This document shows positions 8,210 to 15,715 of a stretch of 46,912 nucleotides of DNA, in pieces. Position 1 is the first letter of the stretch. Every line of letters starts with the position of its first letter. Under the pieces are notes generated by a model, which did no database searches, was not told the DNA's origin, and was given only the letters and a program-made list of their open reading frames with translations. The DNA lies in NCBI RefSeq assembly GCF_019966515.1, contig NZ_JAIMIB010000024.1:1-46912 (forward strand). The letters run 5' to 3'. A program made the position numbers and the translations under genes. This DNA is from Roseovarius aestuarii (GTDB lineage: Bacteria; Pseudomonadota; Alphaproteobacteria; Rhodobacterales; Rhodobacteraceae).

Positions 8210-8593
8210 TCAGTCTTCCTTACAGAACATGTCGTAGACGAGTTCCATGATTTGCCGGGGTCGCTCATCTGCCAGGCTGTAGTAAATTGCCTTGCCGTCC
8301 CGCCTTGGCGTAACCAGGCCCTCAAGCCGCAACCGAGAAAGCTGCTGGGAAACGGCTGCCTGTCGTGCAGAAAGAAGGTCTTCCAGTTCAGTCACGGACT
8401 TTTCGCCCGAAGCCAGGTGACAAAGGATCATCAGCCGACCCTCGTGGCTTATGGCTTTCAGGAAATTCGATGCACGCTGAGCATTGCGCATCATCTTTTC
8501 CATGTCTTCGGCGCACATATTGGCGTCGAGCACGGGCAAGCGTGAAGCGGTATCAGTCAAACTGTTTGTTTCAGATGTCATATGAACTGTCAT
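8210..8593 (-). CDS. soxR: ArsR-family repressor SoxR (SqrR/BigR-type persulfide sensor)
   Basis: 127 residues. A winged-helix ArsR domain spans about 30-115 (NFLKAISHEGRLMILCHLA, then the recognition segment RQAAVSQQLSRLR). Cys58 in LMILCHL and Cys124 in YDMFCKED correspond by position to the two redox cysteines of BigR and SqrR, which form a di- or tetrasulfide bridge in reactive sulfur and release DNA. In Paracoccus and relatives SoxR represses the sox genes. It starts 6 bases after the soxS stop, so it is co-transcribed with soxS and autoregulated if the soxS-soxV site is its operator. Cys27 is an extra cysteine near the N-terminus. An internal ATG at 8581 is an alternative start. Confidence 0.92.
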   Translation of the reverse strand: MTVHMTSETNSLTDTASRLPVLDANMCAEDMEKMMRNAQRASNFLKAISHEGRLMILCHLASGEKSVTELEDLLSARQAAVSQQLSRLRLEGLVTPRRDGKAIYYSLADERPRQIMELVYDMFCKED

Positions 8594-8599
8594 AGCGGA

Positions 8600-8968
8600 T
8601 TAGCCCGTTTGATCGAAAGAGATATTTGCCTGTTTGAACATCATATTCAGCAAGCTCCAAAAGAAATCTTCGCCCGGATACCCTTCGATCCGACCGACTT
8701 CTTTCCCATTTTCAACAAGGATGAAAGTGGGTGTGTAGTGAACGCGGCTTCGAAGATCTGCCCCGGGATCGTCCGCGTGGAGATCATAACGCCTGAGAGG
8801 TGCGGTCTTGCCTTCATCTGTCTTGGGGTAAATGTGCGAAATCTCTTCATTCCAGCGCGCGCACCAATAGCATCCCTGTTCTTCGGCCATGAGCAGGTAA
8901 GTTTCGGCCGCAGATGAAAAGGGCAGCCATGACATCGCCACGATCAGAAGGGCTTTTAGGCGGATCAA
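8600..8968 (-). CDS. soxS: Periplasmic thioredoxin-like protein SoxS
   Basis: 122 residues. A Sec signal (MIRLKALLIVAMSWLPFSSA) is followed by a short thioredoxin fold with the redox motif GCYWC (Cys33, Cys36) and the cis-proline segment YTPTFILVENG. In Paracoccus pantotrophus SoxS reactivates the SoxYZ carrier by reducing it. The start is a TTG at 8968, with GGAG about 8 bases upstream; the next ATG (residue 12) would destroy the signal peptide. It diverges from soxV across an 80-base region that holds promoters for both directions. Confidence 0.9.
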   Translation of the reverse strand: MIRLKALLIVAMSWLPFSSAAETYLLMAEEQGCYWCARWNEEISHIYPKTDEGKTAPLRRYDLHADDPGADLRSRVHYTPTFILVENGKEVGRIEGYPGEDFFWSLLNMMFKQANISFDQTG

Positions 8969-8980
8969 GGCGGACTCCGA

Positions 8981-9008
8981 TTGACGCGCGTTTAAATGTT
9001 ATCATAAT
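8981..9008 (+). promoter_or_regulatory. Promoter for soxVWXYZ...
   Basis: TTGACG (8981-8986) and CATAAT (9003-9008), spaced 16 bases, give a near-consensus sigma-70 promoter whose start point would fall at about 9015, some 35 bases before the soxV ATG. The candidate repressor palindrome at 9016-9028 would cover the transcription start. Confidence 0.55.
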
Positions 9009-9028
9009 CTAATATTTGAATACTTCAA
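9001..9028 (-). promoter_or_regulatory. Promoter for soxS-soxR
   Basis: Read on the minus strand, TTGAAG (complement of 9023-9028) and TATGAT (complement of 9001-9006) are spaced 16 bases. The -35 hexamer lies inside the palindrome at 9016-9028, so one bound repressor could shut both divergent promoters. Confidence 0.5.
9006..9028. promoter_or_regulatory. Candidate SoxR operator between soxS and soxV
   Basis: A perfect inverted repeat TTGAA-TAC-TTCAA (9016-9028) overlaps a degenerate AATC-N8-GAAT (9006-9021), one mismatch from the ATTC-N8-GAAT pattern known for SqrR. It lies between the two divergent promoters. Assignment to SoxR is inference from position and the sensor type. Confidence 0.5.
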
Positions 9029-9048
9029 GTTTTACCAGCGGGATCCAG

Positions 9049-9789
9049 ATGTTTGATGTGACCTTTCTTGGGGCATTGGTGGCCGGTTTGCTGTCCTTTC
9101 TGTCCCCCTGCATCCTGCCGATCGTGCCGTTCTATCTCAGCTATCTCGCCGGTGTCGGAATGAACCAGATTTCGGCCAATTCAGGCATATCCGGCGCTGT
9201 AAGGACGCGTGCTTTCCTTGCAGCGGTTTGTTTCGCCCTGGGTGTCATCACCGTATTCATGGGGCTGGGAGCCACGGCGACGGCATTTGGTCAGATGGTG
9301 CGGGAGTATTTTGACATCCTTCGCTGGGCGGCGGCCGCGATTATCATTGCGATGGGGCTACATTTCCTTGGCGTCATTCGAATCGGCATCCTCTACCGGC
9401 AGCTTCGGGCGGATGCCGGCGACACAAGCAATGTGAGCTTTCTGGGCGCCTATATCATCGGGTTGGCCTTCGCTTTTGGCTGGACGCCTTGTGTCGGGCC
9501 GGTGCTGGCGGCGATCTTGTTCACAGCCGCCGGACAGGAAACTGCCGGGCAGGGAGCGACCCTTCTATTTGTGTATGGGTTGGGCATGACCCTGCCCTTT
9601 GTTCTGGCGGCACTCTTCATTGGGCCGTTCATGCGGTGGATGGCGCGGTTTCGTCGCCACATGGGCTTGATCGAAAAACTGATGGGGCTTTTACTGATCC
9701 TGTTCGGCCTTCTGATCGCCACCAATTCAATCAACATAATCGCGCAATGGATGCTGGAGAACATTCCCTGGTTCAGTAACATTGGATAG
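9049..9789 (+). CDS. soxV: SoxV, CcdA-family membrane thiol-electron transporter
   Basis: 246 residues from the ATG at 9049; the frame also opens at a TTG (9016), but that lies inside the operator. Six membrane helices with the paired cysteines of the CcdA/DsbD family: SFLSPCILPIVPFYLSYLAG (Cys21) and FGWTPCVGPVLAA (Cys148). It carries reducing equivalents from cytoplasmic thioredoxin to periplasmic SoxW, keeping the Sox carrier active. First gene of the rightward sox unit; soxW follows 15 bases later. Confidence 0.93.
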   Translation: MFDVTFLGALVAGLLSFLSPCILPIVPFYLSYLAGVGMNQISANSGISGAVRTRAFLAAVCFALGVITVFMGLGATATAFGQMVREYFDILRWAAAAIIIAMGLHFLGVIRIGILYRQLRADAGDTSNVSFLGAYIIGLAFAFGWTPCVGPVLAAILFTAAGQETAGQGATLLFVYGLGMTLPFVLAALFIGPFMRWMARFRRHMGLIEKLMGLLLILFGLLIATNSINIIAQWMLENIPWFSNIG

Positions 9790-9804
9790 TTAGGAGGACT
9801 TACG

Positions 9805-10362
9805 ATGACACGATTTCTGACACTATTAGCGGCACTTTTGATGGGCGGGCAGGTGTTGGCCGCCGAGGTGGGCGATGACGGTCTGCACAAGGCCGCCTGG
9901 ATGCGCGATACGTTTAAAGATCTCAGCGAAGATCTGGAGGAAGCAAACGCAGAGGGCAAGCGCCTGATGGTCATCATCGAGCAGCGGGGGTGCATCTATT
10001 GTAAGAAGATGCACGAGGAGATTTTCGTCATTCCCGAGGTTGAACATTTTATCGAAGAGAACTTCTTTGTCGTGCAAATCAACATGTTCGGGGATGTGGA
10101 AGTAACTGATTTTGACGACACCGCCATGCCGGAAAAGGATATGGTGAAACGCTGGGGCGCGCTGTTCACGCCAAATATCTATTTCTTTCCGGAAGAGGTA
10201 AGCGATGACGCGATGGCATCCCAGGTGGCGGTGGCCAATATGCCTGGCGCGTTTGGGCCCGGAACAACGATGAGCATGCTCCGTTGGGTGGTCGAAAAAC
10301 GCTACGAGGGGGAAGAGTCATTCCAAAAGTACCATGCGCGACGGTTGGAGGAAGAAGGCTAA
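9805..10362 (+). CDS. soxW: SoxW, periplasmic thioredoxin-like protein
   Basis: 185 residues. A Sec signal (cleavage near VLAAE, residue 20) precedes a thioredoxin fold with GCIYC (Cys63, Cys66) and the cis-proline segment LFTPNIYFFP. It accepts electrons from SoxV and reduces periplasmic Sox partners. AGGAGG lies 7 bases before the ATG. The C-terminal tail is charged (EESFQKYHARRLEEEG). A 149-base gap with a candidate operator separates it from soxX, suggesting a second promoter. Confidence 0.92.
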   Translation: MTRFLTLLAALLMGGQVLAAEVGDDGLHKAAWMRDTFKDLSEDLEEANAEGKRLMVIIEQRGCIYCKKMHEEIFVIPEVEHFIEENFFVVQINMFGDVEVTDFDDTAMPEKDMVKRWGALFTPNIYFFPEEVSDDAMASQVAVANMPGAFGPGTTMSMLRWVVEKRYEGEESFQKYHARRLEEEG

Positions 10363-10417
10363 GCTGTTTGGAGAGTTGTATAATTGCGGAATATGTTGCT
10401 CATGCGAACAAATACAA

Positions 10418-10437
10418 AAATTCACGTAGTTGAATTT
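10418..10437. promoter_or_regulatory. Candidate SoxR operator upstream of soxX
   Basis: AAATTC (10418-10423) and GAATTT (10432-10437) form a perfect six-base inverted repeat with an eight-base spacer, i.e. exactly ATTC-N8-GAAT, the pattern described for SqrR-type repressors. It lies 75 bases before the soxX ATG in the soxW-soxX gap, where SoxR is known to bind in Paracoccus. A TATAAT stands at 10379-10384 without a convincing -35 box. Confidence 0.65.
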
Positions 10438-10511
10438 GATGTTGCGTTGGCGTGGCTGTGTGCAGTAACTTGCAATTCAACCAAGGCACGGAATCGACCT
10501 AGGGAGGGTGC

Positions 10512-10964
10512 ATGAAACACGCATTGGGAGGAGCCGCACTTGCCATAATGGCGGCAACGTCGGCGTACTCGGAAGCAGTGAAACCGGCAAATGTTGCTTT
10601 CAATGATGGCATCGTCGAAGCTTCCTTGACTGGTCAGCCCGGAGACCCGGTTGCAGGCCGCGCTGTATTCGCGGACCGCAAGCTTGGCAATTGCCTCGCG
10701 TGCCATACGAATACAGACCTGTCTGAGGAGTCTTTTCACGGCGAGGTTGGACCACCTATGGACGGTGTCGCCGACCGTTGGGGCGAAGCTGAGCTGCGTG
10801 CCATCGTGACCAACTCTAAAAAGGTCTTTGAAGGCACCATCATGCCGGCCTTTTATATCGACAGCGGCTATGAGCGCCCGCTGGAGGACTTTGCAGGCAC
10901 GTCGATCCTGACCGCTCAGCAGGTCGAGGACGTAGTGGCGTATCTGCTGACGCTCAAAGAGTAG
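10512..10964 (+). CDS. soxX: SoxX, monoheme c-type cytochrome subunit of SoxXA
   Basis: 150 residues. A Sec signal (about 1-20) precedes a class-I c-type domain with heme motif CLACH (61-65) and distal Met111 in GTIMPAFY. SoxXA starts thiosulfate oxidation in the periplasm by coupling thiosulfate to the SoxY cysteine; SoxX passes the electrons on. AGGGAGG sits 5 bases before the ATG. soxY starts 27 bases after its stop. Confidence 0.95.
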   Translation: MKHALGGAALAIMAATSAYSEAVKPANVAFNDGIVEASLTGQPGDPVAGRAVFADRKLGNCLACHTNTDLSEESFHGEVGPPMDGVADRWGEAELRAIVTNSKKVFEGTIMPAFYIDSGYERPLEDFAGTSILTAQQVEDVVAYLLTLKE

Positions 10965-10991
10965 CGACCTACAGAGATTGAGGAGATCAAC

Positions 10992-11414
10992 ATGCAACTG
11001 ACACGGCGCAACATGCTGATGTTGAGTACGGCCAGTGTTGCCGCGACAGCAATGGGGACGTTCCCGGCTTTCGCATCGCTGACCGATGACGAAATCGCAG
11101 AAATTACCGGCGGGGCTGATCTGGGCGAGGGAGCGATTACGTTGACCGCCCCTGAAATTGCGGAAAACGGCAACACCGTTCCAATTGAAGTAAGCGCGCC
11201 CGGCGCGGTTGCGATTACGCTGTTTGCAGACGGTAACCCGGTGCCCAACGTTGTCACCTTCAACTTCGGACCGCTGAGCGCGTCGCGCAGCGCGTCCACC
11301 CGTATTCGTCTGGCCACCACTCAGAACGTTGTCGCCATCGCTCAGATGGAAGACGGTTCGTTCCAGAAAGCGTCAGCCAATGTGAAAGTAACCATCGGCG
11401 GCTGCGGCGGCTAA
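10992..11414 (+). CDS. soxY: SoxY, sulfur-carrier subunit of SoxYZ
   Basis: 140 residues. A twin-arginine leader (LTRRNMLMLSTASVAAT) exports it folded with SoxZ. The protein ends VTIGGCGG, the flexible swinging arm whose Cys138 carries the sulfur intermediate through the cycle. GAGGAG precedes the ATG. Full family length, with no odd features. Confidence 0.97.
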   Translation: MQLTRRNMLMLSTASVAATAMGTFPAFASLTDDEIAEITGGADLGEGAITLTAPEIAENGNTVPIEVSAPGAVAITLFADGNPVPNVVTFNFGPLSASRSASTRIRLATTQNVVAIAQMEDGSFQKASANVKVTIGGCGG

Positions 11415-11436
11415 GGCAAGGACGAGGAGAAAGAAC

Positions 11437-11766
11437 ATGGCAAAAGGTGTAAAACCGCGCGTCAAGGTCCCGAAAAAAGCAAAAGCCGGTGACACGATTA
11501 CGATCAAAACCCTGATCAGCCACAAGATGGAAAGCGGTCAGCGCAAAGACGATGATGGAAACATCATCCCGCGTTCGATCATCAATCGTTTCACGGCCGA
11601 CTTTAACGGGCAAAACGTGATCGACGTGACGCTTGAACCCGCGATCTCAACCAACCCGTATTTCCAGTTCGAGGCGATCGTACCCGAGTCCGGTGAATTC
11701 ACCTTCACTTGGTATGACGACGACGGCTCGGTCTACGACACGAAGAAAAAGATCGAAGTCTCATAA
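11437..11766 (+). CDS. soxZ: SoxZ, partner subunit of the SoxYZ carrier
   Basis: 109 residues, the normal size. It has the SoxZ immunoglobulin-like fold pattern (KPRVKVPKKAKAGDTITIKT, ISHKMESGQRKD, the ending YDDDGSVYDTKKKIEVS). It has no signal peptide of its own and is co-exported with SoxY through Tat. The spacing to soxY is 22 bases, with GAGGAG before the ATG. Confidence 0.97.
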   Translation: MAKGVKPRVKVPKKAKAGDTITIKTLISHKMESGQRKDDDGNIIPRSIINRFTADFNGQNVIDVTLEPAISTNPYFQFEAIVPESGEFTFTWYDDDGSVYDTKKKIEVS

Positions 11767-11800
11767 GAGGCTCAGACGATCTTGTCAGGGAGGGACAAGA

Positions 11801-12634
11801 ATGAACCTGAAGAAATGGGTTACTTTCGCGGCTGCAGCAGGTTTCGCCGGAGGCGCTTTTGCACAGGACAGCAACTCGCTGTCGATTGAAGGCGAGGCGA
11901 TGGTGACCGAGACCGCGGCTCCGGCACATATGGAAAACGTCAGCACGATTTATTCTGGCTGGCGGTTTCGGTCCACCGAAACACAGGCATTGGAAACCGA
12001 CGATTTCGACAACCCGGCTTTCGTTTTTGTCGAGCAAGGTATGGATCTGTGGGGTAAGGTCGAGGGGGCAGCAGAAAAATCATGTGCATCCTGCCACGAG
12101 GATGTGGCGGATTTTGCCGGTTTGCGAACCCAGCTTCCCAGGGTCGATGACGGTCAGTTGGTTGCGATGGAAGATCTGATCAACGAGTGTCGCACGGAAC
12201 GGATGGCAGCCGAGCCTTGGGAATGGTCCAAGGGCAACATGACGGCGATGACCGCCCTTATCGGTTTGCAATCGCGCGGCATGCCGATTTCCGTCGCGAC
12301 CGACGGCGAAGCCGCGCCGTTTTGGGAGCAGGGTAAGGAGCTTTACTACACACGCGTCGGTCAGCTGGACATGGCATGCTCTAACTGTCACGAGGATAAT
12401 TACGGCGTGATGATCCGTGCGGATCACCTGAGTCAAGGACAGATCAACGGGTTTCCGACCTACAGGTTGAAGAACGCCAAGCTGAATTCAATCCACGGCC
12501 GTTTCAAGGGTTGCATGAAAAACATTCGGGCAGAGCCTTTCAAGGAAGGCGGGCCGGAGTTCAAGGCGCTGGAGCTGTATCTGGCGTCGCGCGGACAAGG
12601 GCTTTCTGTCGAAACGCCTTCGGTTCGCAACTAG
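11801..12634 (+). CDS. soxA: SoxA, diheme c-type cytochrome subunit of SoxXA
   Basis: 277 residues from the ATG at 11801 (AGGGAGGGA upstream); the frame extends further upstream but overlaps soxZ. A Sec signal ends near FAQD (residue 22). Two heme motifs are present, CASCH (95-99) and CSNCH (193-197), with axial-type Cys130 (INECRTE) and the active-site cysteine Cys238 in RFKGCMKNIR, which is modified to a persulfide in known structures. This is the diheme Rhodovulum/Paracoccus type. An intrinsic terminator follows the stop by 10 bases. Confidence 0.95.
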   Translation: MNLKKWVTFAAAAGFAGGAFAQDSNSLSIEGEAMVTETAAPAHMENVSTIYSGWRFRSTETQALETDDFDNPAFVFVEQGMDLWGKVEGAAEKSCASCHEDVADFAGLRTQLPRVDDGQLVAMEDLINECRTERMAAEPWEWSKGNMTAMTALIGLQSRGMPISVATDGEAAPFWEQGKELYYTRVGQLDMACSNCHEDNYGVMIRADHLSQGQINGFPTYRLKNAKLNSIHGRFKGCMKNIRAEPFKEGGPEFKALELYLASRGQGLSVETPSVRN

Positions 12635-12643
12635 AAACCACAG

Positions 12644-12674
12644 ACCCCGCATCCAGGAGGTGCGGGGTTTTCTC
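12644..12674 (+). terminator. Intrinsic terminator/attenuator between soxA and soxB
   Basis: ACCCCGCA (12644-12651) pairs with TGCGGGGT (12661-12668) in an eight-base-pair, G+C-rich stem with a nine-base loop, followed directly by a T-rich tail (TTTTCT). It lies inside the sox unit, so it should reduce transcription of soxBCDEF relative to soxXYZA unless read through. Confidence 0.7.
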
Positions 12675-12721
12675 GACGCATAACATTCAAACATGCGCAT
12701 ATGTAATGAAAGATCTGATAT

Positions 12722-14419
12722 ATGATCTCGCGACGCGATTTTCTGCAAGTTGGGATGGCCGCCTCGGCCATGGTCGGTGCTTCCGGGTTTGGCAACTGGG
12801 CGCGGCTGGCAGCGCAGCAGTCACTGACCCAGGATCAGCTTTTGGAGTTCGAGATGTTCGGAAACATCTCACTGATTCACATCACGGATGTCCATGCCCA
12901 GCTCAAACCGATCTACTTTCGAGAGCCGTCCTTCAATCTGGGTGTTGGCAGCAACAAAGGTGCCGTGCCGCATGTTACCGGCGCTGACTTTCGCCGCCTC
13001 TACGGGATCGCTGATGGCAGCCCAAGCCATTACGCCCTGAGTTCGGGTGATTTTGCTGCGTTGGCGCAGGGCTATGGCCGCGTGGGCGGGCTGGACAGGG
13101 TCGCGACGGTGGTCAAAGCCATTCGTGCCGATCGCCCGGATGCAATTCTTCTGGATGGCGGTGATACATGGCATGGGTCCTACACCTGCTATCACACGCA
13201 AGGCCAGGACATGGTCAATGTGATGAATGCGCTGAAACCTGACGCGATGACGTTTCATTGGGAGTTCACACTGGGGTCGGATCGGGTGGCAGAACTTGTC
13301 GAATCCCTGCCGTTCGCTGCACTTGGACAAAACATCTTCGATGCCGAATGGGACGAACCGACCGATCTGTTCCCGCCCTACAAAATGTTCGAGCGTGGTG
13401 GCACCAAGATCGCCGTCATCGGACAGGCTTTCCCGTACATGCCCATCGCGAACCCGCGCTGGATGTTCCCCGAATACGCCTTTGGTATTCGGGATGAGAA
13501 CATGCAGGCCATGGTCGACGAGGTACGTGCCGAAGGTGCGGAATGTGTGGTTGTTCTCAGCCACAACGGTTTTGACGTGGACAAGAAGATGGCGACGGTT
13601 GTGAGTGGCATTGACGTGATCCTGTCGGGGCACACACATGATGCGCTGCCCGAGCCGGTTCTGTCGGGCGATACGATCATCGTGCCCTCAGGGTCGAATG
13701 GTAAATTTGTCAGCCGCGTCGATCTGGATATCCGCGATGGGCGGATGATGGGGTATCGCCACAAGCTGATCCCGATCTTTTCGGACGTGATCGCACCTGA
13801 TGCGGATATGACCGCACTGATAGATGCGCAGCGTGCGCCCTATGTTTCAGAGCTGGCTGAGGTAATCGGGCAGACCGAAAGCACGCTGTATCGCCGGGGG
13901 AATTTCAACGGCACGTGGGACGATCTCATATGTGACGCGCTCTTGTCGGAACGCGAGGCCGAGATCGCGCTTAGCCCGGGTGTCCGCTGGGGGCCGTCGA
14001 TGATCCCGGGTCAGGACATCACCCGAGAAGATATCTGGAACGTGACCTCCATGAGTTATGGTGAGGCGTATCGCACAGAAATGACTGGTGAGTTCCTGAA
14101 AATCGTTCTGGAGGACGTGGCTGACAACATCTTCAACCCGGACCCCTATTACCAGCAGGGCGGCGACATGGTGCGGACCGGCGGGCTTGGCTACAGCATT
14201 GATGTCAGCAAACCGCAGGGCGAGCGTATCAGCAACATGACCCTGCTTGGCAGCGGCGAAGCGATTGATCCTTCCCGGTCCTACGTCGTTGCCGGTTGGG
14301 CGTCGGTCAACGAAGGTACCGAGGGGCCGCAAATCTGGGACGTGGTTGAAAACCATATCCGCACACTCGGCACCGTCACGGTGCAACCGAACAACAGCGT
14401 CGAAGTAACCGGCGCTTAA
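12722..14419 (+). CDS. soxB: SoxB, thiosulfohydrolase
   Basis: 565 residues. A Tat leader (MISRRDFLQVG) is followed by a 5'-nucleotidase-type metallophosphoesterase fold with metal-site motifs HITDVHAQ (Asp56, His58), GGDTWHG (Asp148), HWEFT (179-183), SHNGFD and SGHTHDALPEP. SoxB hydrolyses sulfate from the SoxY-bound S-sulfonate; it uses two manganese ions. The HWEFT form in place of the nucleotidase HNE/NHE motif is typical of SoxB. The ATG at 12722 has only a weak upstream ribosome site, and a terminator lies upstream. Confidence 0.95.
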   Translation: MISRRDFLQVGMAASAMVGASGFGNWARLAAQQSLTQDQLLEFEMFGNISLIHITDVHAQLKPIYFREPSFNLGVGSNKGAVPHVTGADFRRLYGIADGSPSHYALSSGDFAALAQGYGRVGGLDRVATVVKAIRADRPDAILLDGGDTWHGSYTCYHTQGQDMVNVMNALKPDAMTFHWEFTLGSDRVAELVESLPFAALGQNIFDAEWDEPTDLFPPYKMFERGGTKIAVIGQAFPYMPIANPRWMFPEYAFGIRDENMQAMVDEVRAEGAECVVVLSHNGFDVDKKMATVVSGIDVILSGHTHDALPEPVLSGDTIIVPSGSNGKFVSRVDLDIRDGRMMGYRHKLIPIFSDVIAPDADMTALIDAQRAPYVSELAEVIGQTESTLYRRGNFNGTWDDLICDALLSEREAEIALSPGVRWGPSMIPGQDITREDIWNVTSMSYGEAYRTEMTGEFLKIVLEDVADNIFNPDPYYQQGGDMVRTGGLGYSIDVSKPQGERISNMTLLGSGEAIDPSRSYVVAGWASVNEGTEGPQIWDVVENHIRTLGTVTVQPNNSVEVTGA

Positions 14420-14437
14420 GAAACGGAGAGCACACAT

Positions 14438-15715
14438 ATGGACGATATCTTCAAATCCAGAACGTCGCGCCGTGCCTTCCTGCGCGGAAGCGCTGCCGCC
14501 GTGGCCGGCTCGGTCGCCGGAACGGCTGCGGCAAGCGAACCCGATCCGCTGATCACTGAACTTCAGGACTGGGCATCCTACACCGGGGTTGGCGTTGATG
14601 AAACGCCCTACGGTCTGCCCATCCGTTTCGAGGCGGACGTGGTTCGGCGCAATGTGGAATGGCTGACGGCGTCCCCGATCAGCTCGATCAATTTCACGCC
14701 CATTCACGCGCTTGACGGCACGATCACGCCTCAGGGCTGCGCGTTCGAACGGCATCATTCCGGCGCAATCGAGCTATCCAAGGAAGATTACCGGCTGATG
14801 ATCAACGGGCTGGTCGATCAACCACTTGTCTTCACCTATGAGGATCTGGAACGTTTCCCGCGTGAGAACCATGTTTATTTCTGTGAATGCGCGGCCAATA
14901 CCGGCATGGAATGGGCGGGGGCGCAGCTGAACGGTGTTCAGTTCACCCACGGCATGATCCACAATATGGAATATACCGGCGTTCCGTTGCGCACTCTTTT
15001 GAACGAGGCGGGCCTGAATGCTGCCGGCGAGCTGTCAGACAAATGGGTTTACGTGGAGGGCGCAGATGCCTCGTCGAATGGTCGATCCATTCCGATGGAA
15101 AAGGCGCTTGATGACGTGCTGGTGGCGTTCAAAGCCAACGGTGAAGCATTGCGCATGGAGCACGGCTACCCGGTGCGCCTTGTTGTGCCCGGTTGGGAAG
15201 GCAACATGTGGGTCAAATGGATCCGCCGCATCGAAGTGGTCGACGCCGCAGTTGAGAGCCGTGAAGAAACCTCGAAATACACCGACGTTTATGAAGATGG
15301 CACCGCGCGTAAATGGACGTGGGTAATGGATGCGAAATCTGTTGTGACGTCGCCCAGCCCGCAAAAACCGATAACCCACGGCAAAGGTCCGTTGGTCATC
15401 TCTGGTCTTGCGTGGTCGGGCCACGGGCGGATTACGCGCGTGGATGTCTCGAAAGACGGTGGCATCAACTGGGAAACAGCACGCCTTGGCAAACAGGGTG
15501 ACACCAAGGCCTTGACGCGCTTTTACCTCGATACGGAATGGGACGGCTCCCCCATGCTCCTGCAGAGCCGGGCGATGGACGAGACGGGGTATGTCCAACC
15601 AACCAAAGATCAACTGCGCGAACAGCGCGGGGAGAATTCCGTCTACCACAACAACTGTATCCAGACCTGGTACGTGAATGCAGAAGGGATCGCCGAGAAT
15701 GTCGAAGTCTCTTAG
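14438..15715 (+). CDS. soxC: SoxC, molybdenum subunit of sulfane dehydrogenase SoxCD
   Basis: 425 residues. A Tat leader (TSRRAFLRGSAAAVAG) is followed by a sulfite-oxidase-fold molybdopterin domain with the Mo-ligand cysteine in CECAANTGMEW (Cys151) and a C-terminal dimerisation domain (about 300-425, KPITHGKGPLVISGLAWSG). SoxCD oxidises the sulfane sulfur left on SoxY, which allows full oxidation to sulfate without sulfur globules. CGGAGAG precedes the ATG. The soxD start overlaps its last 17 bases. Confidence 0.95.
   Translation: MDDIFKSRTSRRAFLRGSAAAVAGSVAGTAAASEPDPLITELQDWASYTGVGVDETPYGLPIRFEADVVRRNVEWLTASPISSINFTPIHALDGTITPQGCAFERHHSGAIELSKEDYRLMINGLVDQPLVFTYEDLERFPRENHVYFCECAANTGMEWAGAQLNGVQFTHGMIHNMEYTGVPLRTLLNEAGLNAAGELSDKWVYVEGADASSNGRSIPMEKALDDVLVAFKANGEALRMEHGYPVRLVVPGWEGNMWVKWIRRIEVVDAAVESREETSKYTDVYEDGTARKWTWVMDAKSVVTSPSPQKPITHGKGPLVISGLAWSGHGRITRVDVSKDGGINWETARLGKQGDTKALTRFYLDTEWDGSPMLLQSRAMDETGYVQPTKDQLREQRGENSVYHNNCIQTWYVNAEGIAENVEVS

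Noticed and set aside
8170..8325. Upstream extension of the first YeeE/YedE gene
   Set aside because: Overlaps soxR on the same strand in another frame; the ATG at 8169 has a good ribosome site.
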